Assembly (NCBI RefSeq): GCF_008831285.2
Contig: NC_045141.1
Span: forward strand, 24,084,742-24,148,741
DNA: 64,000 nucleotides
Reading direction: 5' to 3'
From: Nymphaea colorata
Lineage: Eukaryota > Streptophyta > Magnoliopsida > Nymphaeales > Nymphaeaceae
The notes below the pieces were generated by a model. The model had not been told where the DNA came from, did not search any database, and saw only the letters and a program-made list of their open reading frames with translations. Below, one piece after another: positions 37,070-50,690 of this stretch (positions within the stretch are counted from its first letter, which is position 1; each line of letters opens with the position of its first letter). Position numbers and translations under genes: made by a program.

Positions 37070-40000
37070 ATGGAGACCCCAGAGTCATACGAGTCGTCTC
37101 TTGAAACACCTGACAAGGGATCGCCAGTCCCACAGGACAAGGTCAACCAAGGTTGAAGCTCTCTCTCTCTCTCTCTTCTCTGTTTTCTTGGAAAATGAGT
37201 ATTTTGGCCTCGACTGTGCGTCTTGTTACAATGGTGATAGTACTCCTAAACCCTGAATTGGGTGTTGGCTCGTCTGATTGTTGGAGCTGGACTTTGGCCA
37301 TTCGGATTGGTACCAGTGGTTCTTGAGTGGGCTTTGTGTGGTCGTGCCTGGATATTTGGTTCTTGAAACAATGTGTATAGATAATGAGTTCTTTACGATA
37401 TTGAATTAGCAATGATTTTCGTCAAATCTTATTCGCGGGGTTCTTGAAGTATCTGTCTGATTCTCTGTTTGAATCTCATAGAACGAGAAGAAGCTTGGGG
37501 AAATCGGCTTGCGAGATCGATTCCGGAAGTTGAATTTTCTGTGGTCTGGAATCATCACGGACTTGCTAGAAAAAACTTGAAGGAATGTTTTCCATAAAGC
37601 TGGAGAATTGAACAACTCATTCAAGATCTTTATTTACAACTGTGTTGGCTTGTTCAATATATCAAATAGACCAATATAAATTTAGTTCTCAGCAAAAGCA
37701 TAAATCGACAATCACACGGCTTCGGAGTCCAATTCACAAATTCTATTCAGATATCGGTTGAAGACCTGCTCTATCTCATGCGTAAACCTTGTTTCTACAA
37801 TGTCTTTGATATTTATTATTTACTGTACTCAGGGCAGGTATTACATTCTTGGGTGGAAAAGAAAATGGTAGTGTTTTTCCTTGCTTGAAAGGCAGGATCT
37901 TCTAGATTCTGTAAACTGCTGGCATCGCCGGATGGTCATATATTTGATACCCATGAGTTTTGTCAGCTTTTTTATTCATGTTCTTGAAGAATGGACATAG
38001 GGTTGCTGTTCCTTTGTAAGGTTGTCAGAGTCTTCTCTTCATATGGTATTCCTCACTAGTTATTTGTGGAAGCTTTTGGAAAGTGAATACTAGGTATATA
38101 GTTCTTGAGATTGTCTTCCTGCTCAAGTGAATCTTTTAGGCTATTTATATTATTGAATGCTGTTTTTCAAAGCACTCTTCTACTACTACGTGTTTATTCT
38201 TTTTTTTTTTGCTTTCTTAATGGTGCTGCTTTTTGTGCATCATCCTATCAGTATGTTCTTCACTTCATACTGACTTGTATTTCTGTTAGACGATAAGGAG
38301 AAGCCCACAAGCATCAGATTTCTCGTTTCAAATGCAGAAGCTGGATCTGTCATTGGCAAGGGTGGCCAAACAATCACCGAGTTCCAGTCAGAATCTGGAA
38401 CTCGAATTCAGTTGTCTCGTAATCATGAATATTTTCCAGGAACAGCAGATAGAATTATCATGGTATCTGGAAGTGTTAGTGACATACTAACTGCAATGGA
38501 GCTTATTCTTTCAAAACTGCAGAATGAGGTATCATGGTCCATTATTATACAAGGATTAATTGGCATGGTTTCATAGGAGTCTTGAAGTTCCAATATCAAA
38601 TTTATGCATTTTCTTGATAAATTTCTGTTACCAGCTACTCGAAGATGGTGATGGTGCGAATTCTACCTCAAAGCTGAGACTCGTAGTTCCAAATAGTGCA
38701 TGTGGTGGCATAATTGGCAAAGGAGGCACTAAAATAAAGTATAACAGACTCTTTTGTTATCATTTGTCATAAGTGAAGATCCTTCTCTTGCCTCTTTATG
38801 AAACTGCAATTTGGCTATCACTTAAGAAAATGGCCCATAACCATTTGATGCCTTCTATAATTCTATTGCATGTGTTTAGAAGAATTGTATTCCCAACCAT
38901 TTGCCCACTGTGGTACAACCACAAAGTATAGTAAACCTTAAGTATATTATTCCTGGTCGTTTTATTGCTTGATAGTGGTTAGAGAAAAAGTGGGGTTGGG
39001 TTGAGGTTTGATGGTCATTCAAGCAGCTCTAAATTATTTAAAAATAAAAGATGTGCAACTAAACTCCCATTCTATTAAGTTTCTAAAAAACCTATGCCAT
39101 TACTTGTGTCATCAAAGCAACCCCTAGTAGCTTTTAGATTAAATATTGGCAGGATAAAAAAACTGCATTTGGTTTTGAAGAAGTTTTCCATGAAGAAAGA
39201 ATATTTTAGCTTTTTGGAGCTTCTTTTAATCGTTCCCTTTTTGTTAATGAGCTTTAAGGATGCATGGTTCGAGTATCTTAGCTTGGAAAGATTTTTTGCT
39301 AAAACATCTACTGTAAATAATGAGATCTAATGACCTATTAACTGGGAGTAGGTTGTGAATGAAATAAATACACACACACTTGCAGATATGAGTAGATGAT
39401 GACACCAGACTGATACTTATTTTTAAATTTAATGGACAGGTCATTCATAGAAGACTCCCAAGCTGGAATCAAGATTTCATCCCAGGATAATAACTTTGCT
39501 GGAACCAGTGATAGACTTGTTACTGTAACTGGATCCGTAGAGGAGAAATTGCAGGCTTTATACTTGATTGTAAACGAACTTGTAGAGGATCCTCATTACT
39601 TGCAATATGTTAATTCTCCTCTTTCATATACAGGTTTGAGCTCTTCTAATTTATAGCACTCTGACGTGTGATGTTTGAATTTCTCATGTAAAAGTTTGAA
39701 TAAGGTCTAGAGCCTGCTGGACCCGGATCATTGTGGCAAACTTCTGGGGCTTCTCAGGACTCAACATGACAATCAGGAGGACTTTTTACTTGGCACAAAT
39801 CTTTGCATCTGTGCATTTATGTCTGCCTCATGATAGCAGCAGTGAAGGTTTTATGGGGAATTGATTTTTTGAGACACTACAAATATATTGGTCGCGCTGA
39901 CATGTGAAAGAAAAATCAATTAATTGCCATATTTTCCTTGGCAGCATTAATGTCAATATTTATTTTATATACCAACTGAATCTAACTAGTTGATCTACTG

Positions 40001-41275
40001 ATCAGAATGTTGATCAATGTTGTGACTTTCTGTTTCCATCTCATGCCAGTGACCTTGAAAAATGACATTATCTCCAATATGCATCGGCCTGTATAGGTGA
40101 TATTATATTTTTTTTCTTTAAAAATTAATAATAAATATTGTAAAACATTTAATAAAATAAAAGAAGCTATTTCTCCAGCCCTCATATCTGCTAGCAAATT
40201 ATCAGTTTGCAAGTGATATGTGGTCAATTCTAACAATACTGGTGTCTCCTGTTATTCTATTTGATTGCATGTCAATTTACATCTTTAATGTCCTATACTG
40301 AATCTGCTTTCTCTAGCTGCTGATGACACAGAAGAGTTGCTTACTTGCTTAAATGATATTAGTGGCATCCAGTGGTCTCTCTTTGATTCTTTCCATGTAC
40401 AAGAGATCAAATTGCTTGGTTCTTTCTTTGATGGCATGGTAGAATCCAGTCCTAAACACTACCGAGAACAGGATAGAAAACAACACTCCAGATCTTCCCT
40501 ATGCCCGTAAGGAGTTTAGTTATCAAAATCCCGATTGGTCAGCTAACTGGTGCAACTAGTTGGTTATCAACCAATCTGTGTTTCAAAACAGCGACTAGTT
40601 GGTCAAACTAGTTAACTATTCAGCATAGTTGTTGGTCAGTCAACTAATTTTTTCTATAAATGAATATACATGTGTCAGTGTGTTCCTGCATTTATTTCCA
40701 TATAAATGTATGTTTGTATTTGTTTATATCCAATTGACTTGGACCAAGTTGGACTGACTAGTCCCGGTTAGCCTTTTTAGGGTCTTGAATGACCTTTGTC
40801 AGACTTCTGATTTTACAACTTAGATACAGAGGCATGTCGATAGGAATGCACCTGATGCCCACAGCAAGTCCGACTACACCAAGGCCCCACTTCCCTGGGT
40901 CTCAATAATCTTGGTAGTTTGTGAAAGTATATGAAGAAATAACTTTTTTGGTCAGCCCCTGTACTAAGAAGGGAATTTCAGTATTTGATGACAAATTTGT
41001 AAAGCTGTTGATGTCAGTGTTATAGAACGTGTATTATGTCCTTTCTACTTTATAAATAAATATTTTATTAACCAAGTCAATTTTAATGCGTGCTGACTCC
41101 TTTTGTGGGTTCTTAGGTGCTAACTTCTCTGCACTTCATCGAATTCCAGTCAACTATGTGCTTCCTCCCATTGTTCCAGAAGCCTATAATGTCACCAACT
41201 GTGGATCTAACGGTGCAGCAGGGAAACCAGACACCAATAAGGTGAAAAATCCTGGACAATGGGTATATACGATAG

Positions 41276-41311
<36 letters not shown>

Positions 41312-42094
41312 ATTTTTAGAAAAATACGTAAGATTTATCCTTCCCCCTAGTATGTGGCCCTTGGAGATAGCACTTGGTGAATTTGAACCCTTGGCATGCT
41401 CTCACGTTCCAGTTATCTTGTGATAAGGCAGCATGTAATATGGTGCAAGTGATTCATGATACAACATGACTTGGTTTCAGTTGCCTTTGTGGTGGCTTGA
41501 TGAACTTAAATCTCACGAGTCTGTTTGACATGTTTCTGCTACATGCTATGGTTGTAAAACATGCACCTAGTGGAACACTTTTATCTTCATTTACTTTCAA
41601 TTTCTGGTGCAAGGAATGCAACTTAACTGGGTTTTAATAGGTGCAGTTGGCATACAGACGCTAACTATGTATTGTGAATCACAGAACAAGGTCACTGCTA
41701 AACCAGTTACAATTGGAATTGCTGATGAGCATATTGGCTTTATAGTTGGTCGTGGTGGAAGAAACATAACAGAGATCAGACAGGTTTGTCTTTTCGGGAT
41801 ATATATCTATTCTGTTTCTGATAATGGATCATTTTTAATTTTTATATTTGAGAACGATCCTTGTCAAACAGAGTAGTGGAGCAAGAATAAAGATTTCTGA
41901 CCGCGGTGACTTTATATCCGGTACATTTGACAGGTAAAAGCCAATTTTCCCATTGTTTCACATGGACTTTTCTGAATAATGCTAATCAAGCATCTGCTCT
42001 TGGCAGAAAAGTAACCATCTCAGGTACTGTGGAAGCCATATGTACAGCCCAGGCAATGATTGACCAGAGGATTGCTTCCTATTCCGAATCATGA
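37070..42094 (+). CDS. BTR1: Triple KH-domain RNA-binding protein, BTR1 type
   Basis: Eight exons with consistent phases: 37070-37151, 38290-38528, 38635-38738, 39440-39633, 41117-41241, 41685-41783, 41872-41933 and 42007-42094 (TGA). They total 993 bases, 330 residues. Three KH domains each show the GxxG loop: GKGG at residues 50-53, GKGG at 135-138 and GRGG at 270-273. KH2 and KH3 are each split by an intron after their loop. The sequence follows Arabidopsis BTR1, a Nova/PCBP-like protein known to bind tomato mosaic virus RNA; the family binds single-stranded RNA. The first exon encodes a short acidic N-terminus. For exon 6 the acceptor at 41684 was chosen because an acceptor at about 41640 breaks the frame. 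The fourth intron (39634-41116) holds degenerate ACTAGTTGGTCA repeats. Confidence 0.92.
41276..41312. repeat. (TA)n(GT)n microsatellite in an intron
   Basis: A short TA run followed by about 13 GT units, 30 to 70 bases after the donor of the fifth exon of the BTR1-type gene. Confidence 0.9.
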
Positions 42095-43987
42095 TGAATG
42101 TCATGCACTGTAGTGCCTATCTCCACACTGAGCATTATCATCATCATCATCTCTCTCTCTCTCTCTCTGTGTGTGTGTGAGTGAGTGAGTTTGGGTGTTT
42201 TCATTTTCTGACACTTTCTTGTTTAAATACTCATTGAGGCTTAAAAGGTTTTAAAGATTTCTAACTGGCCCTTCGGCAACAGAGAAATCATGGCAAACGT
42301 TCTGCTTGTCATCTGAAGAATTACCCCTTTCGACTGCATCACCTCCTAGCCCTCTTGAAGTTTTCCAGGTGGCTTTTTGAGATATGTGTAAGCTCTGATG
42401 GACCAGAAGTCTTGTAACAGATTTATTAGCTAATGTTGGGTTGGTGCAGGCTTTTCTGCGGACTGTATATACGCGTGAAAGTTCATGCAATTGATTCGCA
42501 TCCAATTTCTCCTAAAATGAACCTAATCATATGTATGATGGAAGAATCCTTTTATGATTTCAGATGCAGCCGATGAAGTGGTGCCCCCCCTCTCTCCATC
42601 TCCAAAACAGGCACGTGAGCACACACACATGCACATATACAAGTACAAGCACATGAACCCGAAAGAATCTAGTGTTGATTCTGCACTCAGGATCACATGA
42701 GTTTTTTCCATCAGTGACCACCTATTCAAGTGTTCGCTAACTGTTTACACTCTTGACCATGAAAATAAAATTTCTTAAACTTCAGCAGTCACTTGTACCA
42801 AACGCAATATTATATGTTTTATTAGTGGTAGGGCATAACATTGGTAACTCTCCTGCATGGAATGCATGACCAACCAATTGTTTTGGAACCTAAGCTGTGA
42901 AAGAACCAGTTGATAGATGCACAGGCAAGGGAGTAAAATATCAATGTCTATGAGTAAGCACTTCTAAAATCTCAATGTTTTGGTGACAGATGCACGAGCC
43001 GGGGGAGTAAAGATTTACTACGAATCTATTGATAAGCACTTCTTAAATTCAAATGAGTTAGGTTGTTTTGTTATGGTTGCCCAGTGGTATCATCCATATG
43101 ATTGAATCGATATGAAAAGTCCTTAGGGCCCTGTTTGTTTCACTCATTTTCTCATGAAACTTTAATTACTTTTGAAGAAAATTGTGATTGTTGCTTGATT
43201 TGGTGGCACATACATGGGAAAGCGCTTTTTTTAGCTCATTACTGAACATGTTTTATGTTCTTTGCCTACCCACTTTAACGGTAAGCATGTGTCCTACATA
43301 TCTCATGTGATTTTGCTTTTCTGACACGATTTACATGTACTTTCTCAGCACTCGTCATCCCTCGTCACACTTCATCAAAAAATTTCTCTTTCCCTCCGAT
43401 AAAACAAACGAAAGATGCTTAAATTTGGCAAAAGCCTACCACTGTGCATGTCATTTCAAAAATCAATGTTCGCAATTCTGCAATTCTGTGATTTACGAGA
43501 ACACAGTTTTACATGAAAACGTAATTGAGATATTGGTATTGGCAAAACTATAGTCAAATTTGATTAAAAAAAGCCACTTAAAACGATATGATTCCGAAAA
43601 TGCTTTCACATAAACATGTATAGAATCTTGATCCAACGTGAGTTCTGTCCACCTGGTTGGGGGGTTGGCCTTTAAGAGTTTGTCCGTTGAAAACGTTGCA
43701 GAATTCAGCCTAGCCAAACTTGTGTATCAAAAAAAGGAGGGTAAAGTGCCCGAGTAACTTGGTCAGATCTCAGATGCCCGCTATTATAGCATTTACACAC
43801 ACCCCGTGTTTGTTTTATGACCTTATGGAGCTTGTCAGCATGCGAAAATGCTTTACACGTACTGATGTACGGAAAATAATAATCTTGCTGCTAGTTGTGT
43901 ACATCCAGAGACAGCGTATGATGGCGCATGTCTCCCAAATGGTCCAGAAGAAAAACTTTCCAACATCTCTTATCCTAAACAGAGCAG

Positions 43988-44029
<42 letters not shown>

Positions 44030-44922
44030 GCTGCTTTATGTTGTTGTCCTCAAATTGTAAGATCATATGGTGCTTGGACCCAACTATGTTAGTGCCCTAT
44101 AAGGCTACAACAGTGAAGTGCAACTGGTCTTGCAGTTGCAGGACTGTGAAAGTTGCATGTGTTGGTGGGACCTCCTACATTACATGTGAACTCTTCCTTT
44201 TTCTGTTAGTTTTTGAGTTTTCTCTACAGTGTTCCTCTTACCATACTTTATTTTATATAATCATTATTTCATTTCTTGTGTTCCTAGTTGAGGCACATCC
44301 ATCCTTCTCTATCACCAATATGAGAGCCAAGTATCTTAAACGCATGTGTCTGGTAGGTGGAGGGGGAGAGATCCATGGATCTCAAGATCATTTAATGGAT
44401 GATCTAATTTGGTTCAGGGGAAAAAAACAAGAAAATGAAACGATGATGGTTTGGGAGTCTGATTAATAAGGAGAGGGCTATTATGGCTAAGGAAATTTGA
44501 AACTGGTAGGATGTGTTTGCAGGTTCACTGATAAGGAGAGAGCTATCATGGGAAAAGTCAAATTTCATTAGTTTAAGTTAATAGTCAAGAAAAACGTTGT
44601 GTCAAGAATAAAGTTAATGAACCACAAAAAATTGTATAAATGCCCATGAAAGAATAAAAGAGATCATAAAATCCAAGCAAGGAGCAGAGAAAAGCACTTT
44701 GGGCCTACTAAAAAGAGAAAGAATTGCTTGCAGTTGAATCCATCTCAGGCATAAGAATAAAGGCAAGCCGAAAACATCTCGACAAAGGCATCCTGCTCAT
44801 ACATTGTTTATTTATTTATCAACATACTATTCCAATTCACAAGGCAAAGAATATCTTTTCCAAAAGCAAAAGCAAGAAGGCAGTTCGAAGGCCAACTGTT
44901 GCTTTTACCATTGTTCAATAAA
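42095..44922. other. Intergenic DNA between BTR1-type and LEA_2 genes
   Basis: Starts with the BTR1 3' UTR, including CT and GT runs at about 42150-42190. A diverged tandem pair (GATGCAC..GGGAGTAAA..AAGCACTTCT) lies at about 42914-43052. A 248-codon open frame near 43.7-44.5 kb is mostly translated (CT)n and AT-rich DNA and is not a supported gene. Confidence 0.5.
43992..44028. repeat. (CT)n microsatellite
   Basis: About 18 uninterrupted CT units in intergenic DNA. Confidence 0.95.
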
Positions 44923-45576
44923 ATGGGGAACTGGCACAAGTCTGAAATGGGCATTGTGATGGCAGGACCATTTACAGTAAGCAAGGTCATGCCGGCCACT
45001 TACCCGCATCGGCGCGGCCGAGTTGCTAAGTGCATTGCTCTCTTGGCCTTGGCCATTGTAGTGCTAGCCGCACTGGTAGTTCTCATCATCTGGCTAGTAC
45101 TAGAGCCCTCCAAGCCGTCATTCACCCTGGAGAATGTACATGTATCAAACTTGAGCTTGTCCAATCGGAGGATCAATGCCACATTTGTTCTTGGCCTAGA
45201 GATCAAGAACTACAACAAGAGAATCTCTGTTGTCTACGACTCGATCGATATATCCGTATGGTATGATTATCAGACAATCGCTTTGGGTAGCATCTCTGGT
45301 TACATCCAGCCTCGCCATAACACCACAAAGCTGCAAGCAGTCGCCGTCGCCGATTCTATGCCGGTGAAAGCTCAGGCATGGAATGACTTGAGGCAGCAGA
45401 GGAGCAAGCATCACGAATTCAATGATGTAGAAGTGAGGCTGATGTCTGAGATTCATTTTAAGATTAGAAGGTGGAAATCAAGGAGGTACTATCTGAAAGC
45501 GTCATGTTGGATCAATGCACTGCCACTGGGTCCGTCAGAGAGCATTGATACCACTGACTGTGATGTCCACATTTGA
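44923..45576 (+). CDS. LEA_2 / NDR1-HIN1-like (NHL) membrane protein
   Basis: Intronless, 217 residues from ATG at 44923 (later Met codons at 44947, 44959 and 44989 are alternatives). A short basic N-terminus (YPHRRGRVAKC) precedes one strong membrane span at about residues 34-60, then an extracytoplasmic LEA_2-type beta domain. Sequons NLS, NAT and NTT fit a glycosylated lumenal or apoplastic domain. The usual NPN motif of NHL proteins reads NYN here (IKNYNKR). Members sit in the plasma membrane and many are linked to pathogen response or cell-wall contact; a role for this one is inference. The C-terminus lacks an obvious GPI signal. Confidence 0.8.
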   Translation: MGNWHKSEMGIVMAGPFTVSKVMPATYPHRRGRVAKCIALLALAIVVLAALVVLIIWLVLEPSKPSFTLENVHVSNLSLSNRRINATFVLGLEIKNYNKRISVVYDSIDISVWYDYQTIALGSISGYIQPRHNTTKLQAVAVADSMPVKAQAWNDLRQQRSKHHEFNDVEVRLMSEIHFKIRRWKSRRYYLKASCWINALPLGPSESIDTTDCDVHI

Positions 45577-48500
45577 GTTAATGTATCAATTCTTAGGATA
45601 ATGAGAAGAGTGCTGTTGCTGAATTTAGAGGTCTCAATTTGGGCAGTAGATTCAACTGTCACATGTATCACACGGCTTACTTTCATGCCAGTTCCCCATG
45701 TATCGTTATTTACAAAAGAAAAAATGGTAGAAAATTTGTGCTATTGTCCCATCTGTTTAGGGGTATCTATTTGAAAAGGGCATACTTCATCCTCCTCGCA
45801 TGGTAATGTAAATATAGATCTGTGGTGTTTGCTTTGTTCCACTGTGAATTTGAGCTCTTGGTGTCCTTTGACATAGTAGCCTCTAAGGTGTAGCATGTGT
45901 TCATGCATAGGCTTGTGTACCTGTGTACCGTGCTCAGGCCCATGTACATGACACATACCCCTTGGGAGTGGATCAGGGAGACACACACCGGGGGCTGTGC
46001 ATAGTGCACCCTAATGCTCATAACCACCTTTCTTTGTCACGCATTTTATGGAAGAGGAGTCACCCACCTGGTACTTGCTCTACTTCCAGCAGGGAGACCG
46101 TATTTTTTCGGTATTGATATGCCATATTCGTACACCATGTTCTAGGACAAGGAAATGATTTGCTTCAATCATGAAGGCAGTCTAAAATGGCTGCACTGTC
46201 TTTCTGATAACTGGTTTATTCATATAGCGCATTGATGATGATGATAATGCCATCCCTTTCACCAGCCCTGCTCCTGCAACTCCCATTGACTTCGTCATTC
46301 CAAGTTGCTTCTTCATAAAATTGGACATCACACATATATGATAAAAAATCACTTCTTAGGCCAATTACAAGGCATCCATTCAACTTTACCAACGAATCGC
46401 TGTAAGTTGAATCATGTATACTTCTGTTGTTAATGTATGTACCATTTATATATATGCAGTAAAATGCACATTTTTGAACTTTACTCTTTATATACATATA
46501 TATAATGGAACTACATGTACAAAATATACAAGCCTTTTGTTATATGTAGCATACATGCAAAACACCTGTGTGCAAATTTTAAAGTTATTACATTATAAAA
46601 TTGTGTTGTTGGATTGCCCCGAGTGACCAAGTTGACTGGATAGGAGATTTAGTGACAAACATCCAGAAAAATTTACGTAAAGAAATCGTGTTCCCCTTTA
46701 CGGATAGGAACAAGTTGCAGTATCGAATTCAGAACAGAAAAAAAATTGCCAAACCTTTGATCTGTACCTGACCCGTTTGAATCTCAGCGGGATCTCTCTC
46801 TTCCCTTACAGCAAGCACTATTTGTTTAAAAAAAGTTATCGCATATTTCTACTTCAGAGGAAACTGCTATAATGCAAAATAATAAAACAAAGCTTGGAGC
46901 CAGATCCGACCCATTTACTCCACCGTAAGAGAACCAAATAATTTGACCCTCAAATTCCACCGTGACAAAGTTTATCTAGGTTCAGTTCCATTTTCTTATT
47001 TCTCATAGTAAATCCTGCAAAACAGGTCAATATCGGTTCTGGTTTTACTAGAATATTATAATTCATTGGTTTGCATTAGTAGCTTTAACTATAATTAATC
47101 ATCTTAGCATATATTCAACTACATCAAAATTCAACTACGTCAAAATTAGGATTTTAGTTATTCTATTAATGCTTCGTGGTATACTGCAACCCAAAGAATT
47201 AGAGAAAGCATTGACAAGGTTGGGCATACTTCTTGTGTCCTTTTTGGAGTGAAATGATAAATTTCCACTGACTTATAGAAATAAATTTATAAGTGTTTCC
47301 TATTAACCGTGGAGAAACTTGGCGGAAGCTTTTTATATCATCAAACAGTTGTATGTTTTTTCTTTTTTTTTTTTGGCGAGCGTCAAAATTTCTATTAATT
47401 GAAAATTTTCCATATTTGCTTTATTTATACCACAACCTCCAAGAAACCGTGGTAGAATCAAACTTTTACACAGCCGTTGGTCAGTCCCTTTTCTTTTGTA
47501 GGCACATACTGCCTTTGCATGTCCACCATGATGGCAAAAGCAGACATTAGTCAGTAAGCCATTATTCTTTACCATGATATCTGATGGCAATCAGAATCTG
47601 ACTGCTTAAGCTTTTCATTTTTCTCAAGTTCGTAAGGAAATGAAGACTGCTGTGCTTATATACAATCTTTAAATCGTGTCAACTACACTTTAGATGAAAG
47701 ATATATGTGGTTGAGATTGCTCAAGAAATTAACTTCTCTTCCTTTTCAAAATACTTTTATTGATCATAAAAATACCTAACTTATTGATTTTTTTAAATTG
47801 AGGGTAACCTAGAGAGAGAGAGAGAGAGAATGAAGGCATCTCCGTGCTGCTATGCAACAGTCCAATATCATGTGAATGGTGTTATGAATATGGATGATGT
47901 CATGGCACATGCATATGCCTGTCTGGGAGGAAGGAATAAACCCCAAGCATTTTCCAGAACCCCGCAGGGAGGTGCTGGGCATTACGAGCACAAGGTCGAA
48001 CTTATTAAATCGTGAATTGCTGGTCACTCTCGGCCGTAAAGGCACCCCCTGGTCATCAGCGGATTCTTCTTGCAATATAACTACAATATTACTTCCCTAC
48101 CAACAGTGAAGCGTTAAATTGCTTGATGATTTCATGCATCTCGCAATCACTCCCTATTTTAATACTTCTTAGTGCAATGCTGCTTTACACCCCTTCTTCC
48201 ATTCAAGCCTTCCACATTTACTTAGCTATGTCATCACAACTTGTCTGACGTGCCGTTTCTTCTTCATTCCCCTCTCCCCCCCTCTCAATGGGTTTAAAAT
48301 GGTTCTACACACTTGATTAGGTAGGTTTACCGAAAATTTTAAGTGTTACATGTATATATATATATATAGTGACTGTCTTTTCAAAGTCACCAATTATCTA
48401 ACTGGAATCTCTGAACAACATGACAGACAGATAAGAGAAAAATAATGAGGAAAAGATAATGAGTATTTTTGTCATCTAATATTATTTCATATTTTTTTTC

Positions 48501-49408
48501 CTTGTGTTTATTTTAATCATTTATCTATTTTAGATGGACAACCATGATTAGATGGCCGGGTGACTCTAGATAGCCAAAGTCATTATTCACATAAAAAATA
48601 AAGAGAAAAAATTGCTATTTATTTTTGTAATCTAATATTAATTCACATTTTTTCTTTGTTTTTCCTCTCAATCATATATCTTTTTTAAATGAACAGCCCT
48701 ACTTAGATGGTTAGGTGACTCTGAATAGTCAGAGTCATCATTCACACATAGAATCATCATTCACACATATATATTATATAGAGTCATCATTCACACACAT
48801 ATTATGTGTATTTGCTCAGGATAAAAGCAATGAAGAGAATTTTTTGGCACATAAACATAAGTAGGAAATGACACCTACAATAATAGGATAAGTATACACT
48901 TTTAATTGTCAACTAATCTGGAAGCTTGTAAAAAAGTATATGTTTATATAAGTTTTTCTTGTGATGTGATCATACCTACACTAACGCACCGAATCTCATA
49001 GAATTTCCGTCACAATAACACACCATTTTATGAGTAAAAGGTACCAATCCGGCGTCCATTGAGAGGAGTCTTTGTGACATAGCTTTCTTAAACAATAAAA
49101 TTTATTAAGAAAACAAAAGGGAAATGAAGAAGTTGGGTGTCACAATGAGGAGGAATGTTAGCCATTATACAGCATGCAGAGGAGAAGAGGCGGCCTCCCG
49201 GCCCAATGAGTGGCAGCCATATCAGCTAGTTGGGGACGTTTTATATGTATAATGCATGTGTTGGCATATTCGATGATGCGGGAAATCGTGAAAGCGGAAA
49301 AGGAGGTGGTGGCTTGGGCATATACCTTAGAAGATCCTCTTCTAACTCACTTTTTGTACACAAAAAAGCAGGGACCCCTCCTTAGTCTTCTTTGCCTTTA
49401 ATTACGAC
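45577..49408. other. Intergenic, AT-rich
   Basis: After the 3' UTR of the LEA_2 gene I see no supported coding exon. Contents are AT-rich sequence, a (GA)n run at about 47811-47829, a TA run at about 48354-48368 and the dispersed hairpin repeat at 48.5-48.8 kb. Confidence 0.5.
48465..48800 (+). repeat. Two diverged copies of the TGACTCT hairpin repeat
   Basis: Two tandem, diverged units of roughly 150-190 bases share the order TAATATTA.TTCA, AGATGG..GGTGACTCT, TAG..AGTCAT.ATTCACA. The second contains TGACTCTGA-ATAG-TCAGAGTCA (about 48717-48738), a 9-bp stem. Short AGTCATCATTCACAC blocks repeat after it. A related copy lies at 22060-22290. Confidence 0.55.
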
Positions 49409-49416
49409 CTCCCCAT

Positions 49417-49642
49417 ATGCCCATTATGCCTCCTCTATATCAACCACCAAATCTCTCCGGCCTCTGCCTCTTTAAGTCCTGGGCCAAGCACCATGTGACC
49501 ACAGAAAACCTGCCGGCCGCTGCGAGTCGTGCCAGGGCCGGCTACGGGCAGCTCCACGCAGTTCCACATGGTCGTCAGCATCGTCGATATGCAGAGCCAT
49601 TTCGCCGGTGACCGGAAGGGCGGTGGGACTGCCGTGCTATAA
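49417..49642 (+). other. GC-rich island with short open frames, possible frameshifted small gene
   Basis: A GC-rich patch in AT-rich DNA with a TATA-like CTATATCAACC at its left edge (about 49435). One frame runs 49417-49611. A second, starting at ATG 49568, ends at TAA near 49642 (MVVSIVDMQSHFAGDRKGGG..). The two overlap in different frames and could be one small gene broken by an indel. I do not recognise either product. Confidence 0.25.
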
Positions 49643-49959
49643 GGTTGGCGGATCCTTCCTTAGGGCAACTTAGATCCTTTGGCATATACTACTTCTTTCT
49701 CTTTCAGTTGTGTTGCGTAGCGTGTCTCAGGGAACCACTGTTGACCGTGTCCCTTTATAGGTGTCTTGCACTTGTCAGTCGCTTGTTAGACTATGCGTCT
49801 GTATACTTCTTCCCTTGGTCCTGGCAGCCACTGCGGTGAAGTTCCCGTTCGGTCTTTCTTTTTTGTCCAGGACTCGTAAGATATTCATGTGATCATGTTG
49901 TGGCAAATAATTGTGGACACAAATGGAGCAATAGAGACAATCATGTTAGTGAGAGTAAT

Positions 49960-49961
<2 letters not shown>

Positions 49962-50013
<52 letters not shown>
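49962..50013. repeat. (CT)n microsatellite
   Basis: About 26 CT units followed by a run of C. Confidence 0.95.
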
Positions 50014-50015
<2 letters not shown>

Positions 50016-50690
50016 CCCCCCTTCCTTCATTAATGTATTCCAATAATCTTTCATTGGATTGGTCAAGCACTGGCTCCTTGACATGATTCCTCTGTTAAGA
50101 GACATTAATGGGATCTGAATTGGTCTAATTTGGTTCCTTGCTTAGGTGGGTAACGAACAATGGGGCAGTTGCGAATATTTTTTGAGATATATGATATTTG
50201 AAAAATGGATAGGGATGGTCGGCTTCTGGTTCTTATCAGTCTGCATTTATATAATTTCTGTTGGTTAGTACTGTCAAGAAGTTTTACCATGCGGACCTCT
50301 CTCTCTCTCTCTCTCTTGCTTGGAGAGAATGAGAGAGAGATGAAGTTTACCTTTGGCATGACGTAGCTGGTCTTCAGTCTTGGTTTATATAATGGGTTGA
50401 TCATATGCTAATTAAGGAGCTGCTTCTGATGGAGAAGCCATGGATTGTGACTTGTGAGGACGAGCAGCACTGTGGATCGGGTTCGCGGACAGACCCTCTA
50501 GCTGTTTATGCATGGTCACAATCATGGTGGACCCGAAGCTTTTCCTTTCACATTTTCAACCCTGATGGACTGGAGCTCGGGTTCACCTGACCGCCAGTTA
50601 TAACGTGTCTATTTTGGAATATCAGGTGTTTACACGTTGCGGGAAGCACATATAAGCATACACACACCACACAGGTAGCCGAACTGCACA

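Noticed and set aside
40500-40770. ACTAGTTGGTCA-rich block in a BTR1 intron considered as a transposon
   Set aside because: Repeated motifs are present but no terminal repeats or target duplication could be found.
43720-44466. 248-codon open frame
   Set aside because: Includes a translated (CT)n tract giving Leu-Ser repeats and AT-rich flanks; no family resemblance.
44899-44922. N-terminal extension of the LEA_2 protein
   Set aside because: It begins with a TTG codon; the first in-frame ATG is at 44923.
47811-48800. CRISPR-like array
   Set aside because: The repeats are microsatellites and diverged tandem copies without uniform repeat-spacer architecture, in a plant genome.
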